Positions 54,701 through 62,409 of a DNA stretch of 64,000 nt are shown piece by piece. The DNA comes from Serratia fonticola. GTDB lineage: Bacteria; Pseudomonadota; Gammaproteobacteria; Enterobacterales; Enterobacteriaceae. Location of the stretch: contig NZ_VFMK01000001.1 in the NCBI RefSeq assembly GCF_006715025.1, positions 5,208,001-5,272,000 of the forward strand. Direction: 5' to 3'. The notes under the pieces are model-generated. The model made no database searches. It was not told the DNA's origin and was given only the letters and a program-made list of their open reading frames with translations. Position 1 is the stretch's first letter. Each line of letters begins with the position of its first letter. A program made the translations under genes and the position numbers.

Positions 54701-54756
54701 TGTCGCAAAACCACCAGGATAACCGCATTAACGCTGGCTTTATCTGGCGTTTTTGA
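51736..54756 (+). CDS. Autotransporter with PAP2-type acid phosphatase passenger
   Basis: 1006 residues. Signal peptide (1-23, MLKK...GSAGA). PAP2 phosphatase domain with the three signature motifs: R184-x6-R191-P192 (first Lys replaced by Arg), P230-S-G-H233 and S265-R-x5-H272-x3-D276. An autotransporter-associated repeat with GSGILELTGNNSFSGTT follows at about 465-500, then a parallel beta-type stalk, and a C-terminal 12-strand beta-barrel from about 720 ending in Phe (FIWRF). It should be exported by the type V route and display a phosphatase at the surface or release it. No partner gene adjacent; ends with a strong hairpin. Confidence 0.9.
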   Translation: MLKKTVRSALPIAMIFTLGSAGAAETRTIAATELIAGFSQLNNSEEGRHVLAENLNTSIAINNDASDAQRARAVSDNTIAALIGSMSNGLLVANALGPKMYDIFSAHNSINAATYSATTFSQNFADLFSQVNALIQADSSFAKNYYANGSANGNPAMPATGISLPAGGVYNVYDLAYNPSEENRNTVGNSRPVQVAPDRIDSFSALDFFGVETDTAVAILPTVKANASFPSGHSAFGFASTLLFAEMVPERFQEFLLRGSEYGNSRITLGVHYALDVIGARIMTTYALAQMLNNNPDYLGQNISSMLGSPVTTTSDFQGLISAAQTDLRTLLEQGCQSTIAECSAADRAQRQAAATQNKADYLYRMTYGLAPVGPTDLAPVVPEGAEVLIASRFPYLSAEQRRDVLATTEIESGHALDNGSGWARLNLYAAADGYGAFNGNVSITMDASQGGFSAYDSWGNDIAGNGNFVKNGSGILELTGNNSFSGTTTVAGGALIVNGYHGNSAVMIEDGAWLGGSGTVGALSVQSGAVVAPGNSIGTLHVTKNVTFESGSTYAVEVAADGRSDLIQSTGAALLNGGNIAVSLENSGNLLRQSEVRSLLGKQYSILTAQQGISGQFDSVQPDYLFLGTTLSYHPDRITLNVGRNATAFADVAQTSNERALAMAADTLAAGNPVYESILTSSTPGEARLVYRQLSGQIHADIAAAQINDSRYLRDALNERLRQSEGLTRSSDIKVNEGGAWAQFLGAWDHASGDANATGYQASTYGILMGLDSTYAETWQLGMSTGYTRTSLDGGYGANANSDNYHLGVYGGKQLGDLSLRAGSTYTWHRIDTSRSVNYGPQSATPDAKYSARTQQVFAEAGYSLKAADVKLEPFANLAYINFQNNGINEDGGAAALHGDKQHTDATVSTLGLRADTQVQTVMLRGELGWQHQYSDLDRGTSLMFSGSSSAFVVDSVPVSRDGAVLKASAELAVSQDATLSLGYGGLLSQNHQDNRINAGFIWRF

Positions 54757-54771
54757 TCGTCTATTCAAACC

Positions 54772-54814
54772 GTTACATCCCTTCATCCTCTTACAAAGGG
54801 TGAGGGGATGTAAC
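54772..54814 (+). terminator. Hairpin terminator of the autotransporter gene
   Basis: GTTACATCCC (54772-54781) and GGGATGTAAC (54805-54814) are exact inverted copies with inner TCATCC/GGGTGA pairing. No clear T-run follows. Confidence 0.55.
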
Positions 54815-54998
54815 ATGCATATATTAGCTGCTGCACTTACCACAACTTCGAGCTTCTCTCCCGCTAATGTCAATCCACGTCAAGCTCCTTGACGAAGCTT
54901 ATCACTTAATTTACCTGAGCTTATCTTGAGCCCGCGATCGCAATGTCCTACGGTATCGGTAGTTTGAATGGATAGATAACTGACCGTAAAAAGGATCA

Positions 54999-55274
54999 AT
55001 GATCATGGTTAAATCTTTGAGAAATCCGCTGATTGGTTTGCTGTGTTTGTCGACGGTGGGTTGTGCCAATATGACCAATGATGAGGTCGCGATCACCGGT
55101 GTGGTGATCGGGCTAGGTGCACTGGTCGCATTGGCACTGCTAAGTGATGGTGACGACGATAAGGGTCATAAAGTGCCACCCCGTAAGGAGCATGGTAACA
55201 GAGGTGATCACAAAGGCGGTGATAAACATGGGTATGGGAAGGATCATGGAAAAGGTCATCCCGGACGTCGTTAA
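54999..55274 (+). CDS. Small His/Lys/Gly-rich lipoprotein
   Basis: 91 residues. Lipoprotein signal with lipobox LSTVGC (Cys22), a second hydrophobic helix (about 33-48, VVIGLGALVALALL) and a hydrophilic tail after DGDDDKGHK with repeated GDHK, GDKH, GKDHGKGH units that could bind metal. AAGGA precedes ATG 54999; an ATG at 55005 is also possible. No family recognised. Confidence 0.7.
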   Translation: MIMVKSLRNPLIGLLCLSTVGCANMTNDEVAITGVVIGLGALVALALLSDGDDDKGHKVPPRKEHGNRGDHKGGDKHGYGKDHGKGHPGRR

Positions 55275-55436
55275 TCCCTGGCAAAAATCCACGGACTCCT
55301 GAGCTGCAGGCGTTTATTCACCGGCTCGCCACGTAGCGGCGCTGAAAGTTATCGATGAAAGTAGGCAATCACCAATGTGCCTGGCATAGTAAGTGACTCA
55401 ACTAACACCATTAAGTTATGCCACGACGAGGCCCTG

Positions 55437-56201
55437 ATGGCTGCCGTAAATCTCTGGACGCGGGAACAGTTGCTGGTCGCTTTTACGCTATACAGCCAAA
55501 TCCCCTTTGGTAAATTGCACGCCAAAAACCCCGACATTATCCACTATGCTGGGTTAATCGGCCGCTCACCTTCCGCATTGGCAATGAAGTTAGTGAATAT
55601 CGCCAGTCTGGATCCGTTTATCGTTAACTCTGGCCGTCGTGGACTGACAGGGGCATCCAAAGCAGATGAAGCGCTATGGCAGGAAATGAACCTCGACAGT
55701 GACACCTTTGAACGGCAGTGCCAATTGGCAATGACAGAGTTGGAGCCTCCGGTCACCGCCTTACATGACAGCGCAATAGAAGATTTCAGTGGCAGAGAAA
55801 GAACCACCATCATCAATGCGCGTGTTGGTCAGCAGTTGTTTCGCAAACGGGTGCTGGATGCCTATGAAAATCGCTGTTGCCTGACCGAGCTGGAAGAGCC
55901 GATGTTGCTGGTCGCCAGCCATATCCGCCCTTGGAAGCACGCCGTTGAACATCAGCTCAACCCCAGCAACGGCTTATGCCTGTCCAACCTGCATGACAAG
56001 GCGTTCGATCGCGGATTGATCACCTTTAACGAGCATCTTGAACTGGTGCTTTCGCCGCGTCTTAAACAGCTAAAAAGCGCCATCAGTGAAGAGAACTTTG
56101 CCAAATATGAAGGCCGTAGGCTGAGGCTGCCGATCGGTTTTCCGCCGGATGCCAGCCAGTTGGCTTATCATCGGCAGAATATTTTTATCGCTAAAAATTG
56201 A
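55437..56201 (+). CDS. HNH endonuclease family protein
   Basis: 254 residues from MAAVNLWTREQLL with GAGG upstream; an ATG-like earlier start at 55377 is less likely. Helical N-terminal domain, then an HNH_2-type nuclease core in the second half: RCCLTELEEP, the SHIRPWK His, NPSNGLCLSNLHDKAFDRG. Such proteins are common in genome islands and may act in restriction, but no methylase or partner is adjacent. Substrate unknown. Confidence 0.85.
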   Translation: MAAVNLWTREQLLVAFTLYSQIPFGKLHAKNPDIIHYAGLIGRSPSALAMKLVNIASLDPFIVNSGRRGLTGASKADEALWQEMNLDSDTFERQCQLAMTELEPPVTALHDSAIEDFSGRERTTIINARVGQQLFRKRVLDAYENRCCLTELEEPMLLVASHIRPWKHAVEHQLNPSNGLCLSNLHDKAFDRGLITFNEHLELVLSPRLKQLKSAISEENFAKYEGRRLRLPIGFPPDASQLAYHRQNIFIAKN

Positions 56202-56246
56202 AAAACCCCGAGCATGGCGCCCGGGGCGATTAATCTAACCAACCGC

Positions 56247-57857
56247 TTACTCTACCGTGAGCGCCAGGCGGGCACACAGCGCCTGCAAACGCTCGCGCAC
56301 CGGCTCATCGGGTTCGTTACGGACGCTTTCCGCCAACGTCTGGAGCATCTCGGGCGACCAATCGGCCGGAGGCCACACCTCCAGGGCATTAAGCGCCATA
56401 TGCCGATTACGGATCACCTCACTGCGTAACCCTACCGCCAACAAAGACTCGCCCATGCCAGGGAACTTTTTCAGATCCTGCAGCACAAAATCCAATGCCT
56501 GATGCTGTCGGTAAGCCAACCCTAGCCCCATCGCCGTTCCGGGCCCAGAGGCGATAGCAGCCAAATCCAGCTGCTGTTCAGCCAGCGCTATCACCCGGGT
56601 AATATGCGCAGGCTGGTCGGTCTGCATCAACTGATACCAGTTGTCATCCGTTGGATCCGCCAACTGCCGCGCGTAAATGGCCTCCCACGGATCCTGTTGA
56701 CGCAACCGGCTGGCGATGACGGCCAGGTTGAAAAGGGACTTATCGCTGCCCTGTAAATGACCATTGATGACGCTCGACCATTGCGGCTGCGCCATCACCG
56801 CATTAGCCCGTTCAGCCAACAGCTCGCACTGTGCCAGATCCCACACCGCCTCTTCTTCAGCAGATTGCAGTTGTGCGAAACGCGCAATCTCGCTCGCCGC
56901 CAGATAATGCTGTATTTCCGCCGGAGCCATCGCCAGCAAGCAACGCAGATAACACTCACAGGCCTGGGCTCCCTGCGCATAGTCATGCATATCCCGCGTA
57001 GGCCCCCCGTTGATTAACGCTTGCAGAATCTCTGCGGCTCCCACTAACAGTGCCGCATCGGGCCGATCCTGCAAGGCGGCAAGCAACTGCCCGTGCGTCG
57101 CACAATGCCAGGCGGTGTATTCATACATCACCGAGTTGCGATAGCCTTCACGCAGTAGCCAATCGCGGCTCTGTTGACTCAATGGCTCAGGTGAACGCTC
57201 GATAAGCTGCACTCTTCCCCAGCCTTCGGCGCGTTTCGCCAGGGCAAGCCAGGCACGCTCATACTCCTCCGCAGGCAGTAGGCTCCCCAGAGCAACCACC
57301 GCATAAAGCGTGAATTCGCTATGCGCGCCCAAGGTGCGAAGTATCTGGTCACTTTTCTGCGTGGGGAAAAAGGCCAGTAGCGCCATGGCTACTTTCACCA
57401 CGTTGCGATCCGGGCTCTCGGTTGCCAGCCATTCCACCAACGCCTGCAAGTTATTGGCGGGCAGTTGGCAATCCTGCGCCACCGCGGCCAGCAAGGCATC
57501 GATATAACTTAACGGCGACGCCTGATTCAGCAGGGTATAGAGCTGTTCAACATTCTGCCGTCTTGGCTTACGCAATACGCTTTTCAGGGCAGCCATGATA
57601 GCCTCAACCGGCGATTCATCCTCAGCCGCCGCCATGTGGTGCCCGAAGACACCGTCAAGCGCCCCCGCCGACCAACGGATTTGACCATCGTCGAACGGCG
57701 GCTCGTCCGGTAAGGTCTCCGCTTCTGCAGGCAGCGGTTCATCGTTATTAGGCCAGGTGGCCAACCAATGATAGATTGCCGGACGATCGGTCCCCCAAGG
57801 GGCCGGGAAATTCATTGCAACGTCTTTACCTAAAAGACGCGCTAATCCTATTTTCAT
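56247..57857 (-). CDS. Unknown all-helical protein, third gene of the rtcB operon
   Basis: 536 residues from MKIGLARLLGKDVAMNF; AAGGATAAAAAAA precedes the ATG at 57857, overlapping the end of the rlaP gene, so it is co-translated. No catalytic motif that I recognise. The chain is rich in Leu, Ala and Trp, with repeated helix-pair-like segments (ALVEWLA, VKVAMALLAFF, LIASRLRQQDPWEAI), suggesting HEAT-like or other alpha-solenoid repeats. Position after rtcB and rlaP suggests a role in RNA repair, perhaps scaffold or RNA/protein recognition. Confidence 0.8.
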   Translation of the reverse strand: MKIGLARLLGKDVAMNFPAPWGTDRPAIYHWLATWPNNDEPLPAEAETLPDEPPFDDGQIRWSAGALDGVFGHHMAAAEDESPVEAIMAALKSVLRKPRRQNVEQLYTLLNQASPLSYIDALLAAVAQDCQLPANNLQALVEWLATESPDRNVVKVAMALLAFFPTQKSDQILRTLGAHSEFTLYAVVALGSLLPAEEYERAWLALAKRAEGWGRVQLIERSPEPLSQQSRDWLLREGYRNSVMYEYTAWHCATHGQLLAALQDRPDAALLVGAAEILQALINGGPTRDMHDYAQGAQACECYLRCLLAMAPAEIQHYLAASEIARFAQLQSAEEEAVWDLAQCELLAERANAVMAQPQWSSVINGHLQGSDKSLFNLAVIASRLRQQDPWEAIYARQLADPTDDNWYQLMQTDQPAHITRVIALAEQQLDLAAIASGPGTAMGLGLAYRQHQALDFVLQDLKKFPGMGESLLAVGLRSEVIRNRHMALNALEVWPPADWSPEMLQTLAESVRNEPDEPVRERLQALCARLALTVE

Positions 57858-57868
57858 TTTTTTTATCC

Positions 57869-58669
57869 TTAACATTCTGCCATCACCGTGCTGTAAAGCA
57901 GCTGATCCAGCGATCGATCGCTACGTGCCGGGCTGTCGGGCAGCACCGTCTGCCGGGCATCCGCCGCCAGTTCCTGCGTGATAAACGCATGGATCAACGC
58001 CCGGCGCGGGCCGTATTCCGCTTCGCCTGCACGCCGTTTCACCGCCAATAGCGCGTGGATTTCCGCCAACAGCAGCGGGTCCGCCACCGTCCCGGCCAGC
58101 AGTTGCTCAAAGCGCATCGGGGGAACGCCCTTGCCTGCCTCTATCCAGCGCACCGCCAGCAATGGGCGCAGCACGTAGAAATATTTCTTCAGCCGTACCT
58201 GTTCCCCCTGCAGATAACCACGGAAGTTTTTGCGCGCCATCGAAAGATAGTGCCAACGCGCCCGCTGCGCAGAAAACCACTCGGGAACAACGTTACGCAG
58301 CGCCGCAACGCTTTCCGGTGTTTCCTGATAGACCACCGGTGAATCCAACCACTCGATCAGCGTCGGGTTCGCCCGCTTCAGCAAGCCAAGCGCCTTACGC
58401 CACTCCCAGCCGCAGACATCCAGCTCATGGTCGATCGGCAGTTCGATCACATCGCGCTGCGGCTCTACGCGCAGATACCATTGCGGCCGGTGGACATACA
58501 AAAAGCGCACGTCATAATCGCTGTCCGGGGAGGCAAAACCCCACCCCCGGCTACCCGATTCGCAGGCATATAACACCCGCACGTCATAACGCTGTTCAAC
58601 CTCGCGCAGCACCTGCCGAACTTTTTCCCGCATGGCGCTGCTGACACCCTTTAATTGCTGTTCCATCAT
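57869..58669 (-). CDS. RlaP-type nucleotidyltransferase (RNA-ligase-associated, pol beta fold)
   Basis: 266 residues. ACESGSRGWGFASPDSDYDVRFLY contains the pol-beta GS...D-x-D metal motif (GSRGWG, SDYDVRF), and the later ELDVCGWE the third acidic residue, as in the RlaP family found with RNA ligases. It probably adds nucleotides to or processes RNA ends before RtcB ligation. Starts 4 bp after the rtcB stop. Confidence 0.82.
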   Translation of the reverse strand: MMEQQLKGVSSAMREKVRQVLREVEQRYDVRVLYACESGSRGWGFASPDSDYDVRFLYVHRPQWYLRVEPQRDVIELPIDHELDVCGWEWRKALGLLKRANPTLIEWLDSPVVYQETPESVAALRNVVPEWFSAQRARWHYLSMARKNFRGYLQGEQVRLKKYFYVLRPLLAVRWIEAGKGVPPMRFEQLLAGTVADPLLLAEIHALLAVKRRAGEAEYGPRRALIHAFITQELAADARQTVLPDSPARSDRSLDQLLYSTVMAEC

Positions 58670-58672
58670 TCA

Positions 58673-59908
58673 TTATCCTTTTACACACACCACTTGCCGC
58701 AGGGTATGGACGATCTCTACCAGCGAAGATTGTGCCGCCATCACCGCATCGATATCCTTGTAAGCCATCGGGATCTCGTCGATCACATCGCTGTCTTTAC
58801 GGCATTCCACATGCTCGGTAGCCCTGATCTGATCGGCCACGGTGAAGCGTTTTTTCGCTGCCGTTCGGCTCATGGTGCGCCCGGCACCATGGCTGCAGGA
58901 GCAGAAGCTCTCTTCGTTACCCAACCCGCGCACAATGAAGCTTTTCGCCCCCATCGAACCGGGGATAATCCCCATCTGCCCTTTCTGTGCCGATACCGCC
59001 CCTTTACGCGTCACCAGCACCGGCTCACCAAAGTGCGTCTCACGCTGCACATAGTTGTGATGGCAGTTAACCGCCTCCTGTTGGGTGGTGAACGGTTTGG
59101 TCACGATGCGCGATAGCGCCGCCAGCACATGCTCCATCATTACTTCCCGGTTATGACGGGCAAAGTCCTGCGCCCAACCTACCGCTTCCATATAATCGTT
59201 AAAGTGCAGGCTGCCTTCTTCAAAATAGGCCAGGTTACGATCCGGCAGGTTGGCGATATGCTGCTGCATATCCTGTTGAGCCAGCGCGATAAACAGCGAA
59301 CCGATGGCATTGCCCACGCCACGCGATCCGCTGTGCAACATCACCCACACCTGCTGTGTTTCATCCAGGCACACTTCGATAAAGTGGTTACCCGTTCCCA
59401 GCGTACCCAAGTGCTGATAGTTGTTGGTTTTCAGCAACTGCGGGTATTTGTCGGTCAGGCGCTTAAAGCGCGGAGCCAATTCGGCCCAATGGTGATCGAC
59501 CGTCTGCGGTGGGTTGGCCCAGGCCCCCTTATCCCTTTTTGAACGGGTTGAAGTACGGCCATGGGGCACCGCCTGTTCAATGGCGCTACGCAACCCGGCC
59601 AGGTTATCCGGCAGATCGGCCGCCACCAATGAAGTCCGCACGGCAATCATGCCGCAACCGATATCTACCCCCACCGCCGCCGGGATAATGGCGCCACGGG
59701 TTGGGATAACGCTACCAATGGTGGAACCTTTACCCAGATGCACATCCGGCATCACCGCCAGATGTTTGAAAATAAATGGCATCTTCGCCGTGTTCAGCAA
59801 TTGCTCACGCGCTTCAGGCTCGACGGGCACTCCCTGTGTCCACATCTTGATCGGTGCGCTGTTAACCGGTGCCAGCAATTCATAGTTATTATTCATGGTG
59901 TCAGTCAT
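58673..59908 (-). CDS. rtcB: RNA-splicing ligase RtcB
   Basis: 411 residues. GTP- and Mn2+-dependent ligase joining 2',3'-cyclic-phosphate or 3'-phosphate ends to 5'-OH. VGVDIGCGM (metal Cys), GTGNHFIE, HSGSRG and the guanylylated-His motif in CSCSHGAGR are intact; the C-terminus VVCVKG matches E. coli. Start at 59908 or 59896; the first is used here. Divergent from rtcR and followed by rlaP and an unknown gene; rtcA is absent. A good sigma54 promoter lies upstream. Confidence 0.96.
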   Translation of the reverse strand: MTDTMNNNYELLAPVNSAPIKMWTQGVPVEPEAREQLLNTAKMPFIFKHLAVMPDVHLGKGSTIGSVIPTRGAIIPAAVGVDIGCGMIAVRTSLVAADLPDNLAGLRSAIEQAVPHGRTSTRSKRDKGAWANPPQTVDHHWAELAPRFKRLTDKYPQLLKTNNYQHLGTLGTGNHFIEVCLDETQQVWVMLHSGSRGVGNAIGSLFIALAQQDMQQHIANLPDRNLAYFEEGSLHFNDYMEAVGWAQDFARHNREVMMEHVLAALSRIVTKPFTTQQEAVNCHHNYVQRETHFGEPVLVTRKGAVSAQKGQMGIIPGSMGAKSFIVRGLGNEESFCSCSHGAGRTMSRTAAKKRFTVADQIRATEHVECRKDSDVIDEIPMAYKDIDAVMAAQSSLVEIVHTLRQVVCVKG

Positions 59909-59926
59909 CCCTTTTCTTTTGTCCTA

Positions 59927-59976
59927 AATACCCAGCCGCAGCGTGGTTCCCTGCAGCTTGAAACGCATGGGGTATT
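59927..59976. repeat. Degenerate inverted-end repeat before rtcB
   Basis: AATACCCAGCCGCAGC on the left and GCAGCTTGAAACGCATGGGG on the right resemble the family ends at 11470, but the left end is shortened. It lies in the rtcB 5' leader region, just inside the sigma54 promoter. Confidence 0.35.
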
Positions 59977-59979
59977 CAT

Positions 59980-59995
59980 TGCCAATAACATGCCA
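59980..59995 (-). promoter_or_regulatory. Sigma54 promoter of the rtcB operon
   Basis: The minus strand reads TGGCATGTTATTGGCA: GG and GC elements exactly 10 bases apart (-24/-12), with near-consensus TGGCAY and TTGCA (one mismatch). Fits the known dependence of rtcBA on RtcR and sigma54 in E. coli. Located 70-90 bp before the rtcB start. Confidence 0.7.
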
Positions 59996-60094
59996 ACTTG
60001 GATAAAAACCTCGATTTAAATTTCAATTTATTGATATTTAAACAATAAAAAACAAATCACATTCGGCTGGAACCGAGAGCGACAAGCCGCTATT

Positions 60095-60110
60095 TTATCC
60101 TGTAGGATAA
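60095..60110. promoter_or_regulatory. Palindrome in the rtcR-rtcB intergenic region, candidate RtcR site
   Basis: TTATCCTGTAGGATAA is a palindrome around TGTA, with a further AGGGATAA half-copy at 60123. It is about 100 bp upstream of the sigma54 promoter, as expected for an activator site. Confidence 0.4.
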
Positions 60111-60131
60111 CCATTTATTTTTAGGGATAAC

Positions 60132-61703
60132 ATGAAGCGCAGAGTGGTGATTGGGGTGCTGGGTACCACGCTGGACAGGCGTGGCAAGCGGGAAAACCGC
60201 TGGAGCAAATGGCGGCCTACGGTAGGATTGTGCCAGCAGCCCGATCTGCCGGTCGATCGTCTTGAACTGCTACACCAACCGCGTGATAAAGGCATTGCAC
60301 AGCAGGTGGCGGAAGATATTGTGGCGGTTTCGCCTGCTACGCAGGTAGTGTTGCAACCCGTGGCGCTAAAAGATCCGTGGGATTTGGAAGAGGTCTACAG
60401 CGCCTTTCTGGATTTTGCCAGCCGCTATCCGTTTGATACCGAGAACGAAGACTATCTGGTGCACATCACCACCGGTACCCACGTGGTGCAGATCTGCTGG
60501 TTCCTACTGACGGAAGCGCGCTACCTGCCCGCGCAACTGCTGCAAACCGCGCCCGGCGAAAAAACCGATCGCCCTTCCCCGCAAGGGATCTACTCGGTGA
60601 TCGATCTGGATCTCAGCCGTTATACTACCCTCACCAGCCGTTTTTTACATGAGCAACAGCGTTCGGTATCGTTCCTCAAATCCGGTATTGAAACGCGTAA
60701 TGCCACCTTTAACGCCCTGATTGACCAGATTGAGCGCGTTGCCCTGCGCTCCAACGCCCCGATGTTGCTCACCGGCCCCACCGGCGCAGGGAAATCCTTT
60801 TTAGCCGAGCGCATCTATCAATTGCGGCACTCGCGCCATCTGGTAAAAGGCCGTTTTGTGGCGGTAAACTGCGCAACCTTGCGCGGCGATAATGCCATGT
60901 CAACGCTGTTCGGCCATGTGAAAGGCGCCTTTACCGGAGCCTTGCAGGCACGAGCGGGCCTGCTGCGTGAAGCCGACGGTGGCGTATTGTTCCTGGATGA
61001 GATCGCGGAGCTGGGGTTAGACGAACAGGCGATGCTACTGAAAGCCATTGAAGAAAAAACGTTCTTTCCCTTCGGCTCCGATAAGGAAGCCAGCAGCGAC
61101 TTCCAACTGATTGCCGGTACGCACCGCGATATGCGCGACTGGATAGCCCAAGGGCGGTTCCGTGAGGATTTATACGCCCGTATCAATATGTGGACCTTCC
61201 CGCTGCCCGGCCTGGCGGAACGCCGTGAAGATATTGAGCCCAATGTCGACTACGAATTACAGCGCTTTGCCCGCAGCAACCAGACACAGGTGCGCTTCGA
61301 CAAAGACGCCCGCCAGCGTTATCTGACGTTTGCACGATCCGCGCAGGCCGCCTGGCGCGGTAACTTTCGCGAGCTGGGTTCCTCCATCGCCCGCATGGCG
61401 ACGTTGGCAGAGCAAGGGCGTATCACCCAGACGTTGGTCGATGAAGAAATCTCCCGGCTTAAATCCCATTGGCAGGGCCATACCGCCACGCCGCTGCCTG
61501 TCGAACTGGCCGATATCGACCTATTTGAGCAAAGCCAGTTGGCAACGGTGCTTCAGGTGTGCCGCGCCTCCTCTTCGCTTTCAGACGCCGGGCGACAGCT
61601 GTTTGCCGTCTCGCGCCAGCAGAAAAAGCAGCCTAACGATGCCGACCGGCTGCGCAAATACCTGGCGCGTTTTGGTCTGAGCTGGGACGAGGTACGAAGA
61701 TAA
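60132..61703 (+). CDS. rtcR: Sigma54-dependent activator RtcR (CARF domain + AAA+)
   Basis: 523 residues. N-terminal CARF-type ligand domain (about 1-180, start MKRRVVIGVLGTTLDRRGK), AAA+ domain (about 185-420) with Walker A GPTGAGKSF, the GAFTGA sigma54 loop and Walker B LFLDEIAE, and a C-terminal HTH-like region. RtcR senses RNA-derived ligands and activates rtcB. Divergent from rtcB with an A+T-rich 220-bp region between. AGGGAT precedes the ATG. Confidence 0.95.
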   Translation: MKRRVVIGVLGTTLDRRGKRENRWSKWRPTVGLCQQPDLPVDRLELLHQPRDKGIAQQVAEDIVAVSPATQVVLQPVALKDPWDLEEVYSAFLDFASRYPFDTENEDYLVHITTGTHVVQICWFLLTEARYLPAQLLQTAPGEKTDRPSPQGIYSVIDLDLSRYTTLTSRFLHEQQRSVSFLKSGIETRNATFNALIDQIERVALRSNAPMLLTGPTGAGKSFLAERIYQLRHSRHLVKGRFVAVNCATLRGDNAMSTLFGHVKGAFTGALQARAGLLREADGGVLFLDEIAELGLDEQAMLLKAIEEKTFFPFGSDKEASSDFQLIAGTHRDMRDWIAQGRFREDLYARINMWTFPLPGLAERREDIEPNVDYELQRFARSNQTQVRFDKDARQRYLTFARSAQAAWRGNFRELGSSIARMATLAEQGRITQTLVDEEISRLKSHWQGHTATPLPVELADIDLFEQSQLATVLQVCRASSSLSDAGRQLFAVSRQQKKQPNDADRLRKYLARFGLSWDEVRR

Positions 61704-61706
61704 GCG

Positions 61707-62210
61707 CTATTTCAGCCCCAGATAGGTTTTTGCCGCCGCCATATCGTTGTCGGTAATATCAACCCCCATCGGGGGCTGCCCCTGGCGATAGAGAAAGGCT
61801 CCCCAGACGCCCTCTTCCGCTCCCGGCTGCGGTTTTCGCGTATCGAAGATCATCCGTTGATCCTTACCCAGCGTGAAGATCAGATAGCGTTTGTCAGTGT
61901 TCACCACCTGAACAGGCAATGCCTCAAAATGCTGCGTTGTCTCACTGGCGTAATAAGACCAGTCATCCATGGCGGTAGCATAATCCTGCGCCTCTTCTGA
62001 ATCCTCATCGGCGAAGGTTTTCAACTCGGGTTGGATCAGGACCAATCCGGTTTGGCGAAGCTCAAACGCATCGTCCCTAACCGTGCCAGCATGATAGGGG
62101 CTATAAAGCGTTACATGCTGTTCATCAATCGCGGCCCTGACTACAACACTGCTGCTGCTGGCCAGCAACACCCCCAAAATGATGCCGATATTCCTTTTGC
62201 TCACCTTCAC
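61707..62210 (-). CDS. Secreted hypothetical protein
   Basis: 167 residues with a signal peptide (MKVSKRNIGIILGVLLASSSS, cut near VRA-A). The mature part is acidic (TFADEDSEEAQDY) and ends KTYLGLK; it contains paired FxxRQ and VWGAFLYRQGQPPMGVDI segments but no catalytic motif. Family not recognised. It converges with rtcR across 3 bp and is not obviously part of that operon. Confidence 0.75.
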   Translation of the reverse strand: MKVSKRNIGIILGVLLASSSSVVVRAAIDEQHVTLYSPYHAGTVRDDAFELRQTGLVLIQPELKTFADEDSEEAQDYATAMDDWSYYASETTQHFEALPVQVVNTDKRYLIFTLGKDQRMIFDTRKPQPGAEEGVWGAFLYRQGQPPMGVDITDNDMAAAKTYLGLK

Positions 62211-62409
62211 TCCTTAATGCATTTTCCCGCTTAGCGATATCCGCAAGATTATCGCGATATCCGTTGGTCAGCTATCCTCTGAACGCAATGCTCTTTCCTA
62301 CCCGGCAAGTCCGCCTGATAAGCTAAAAGATAAAAAAGCGGCTATGGTCTACTGACCTCCCTTTCGCCAAGACGCGTTTTCTGGCGTTATCTATGGAATC
62401 GAACTTCTT

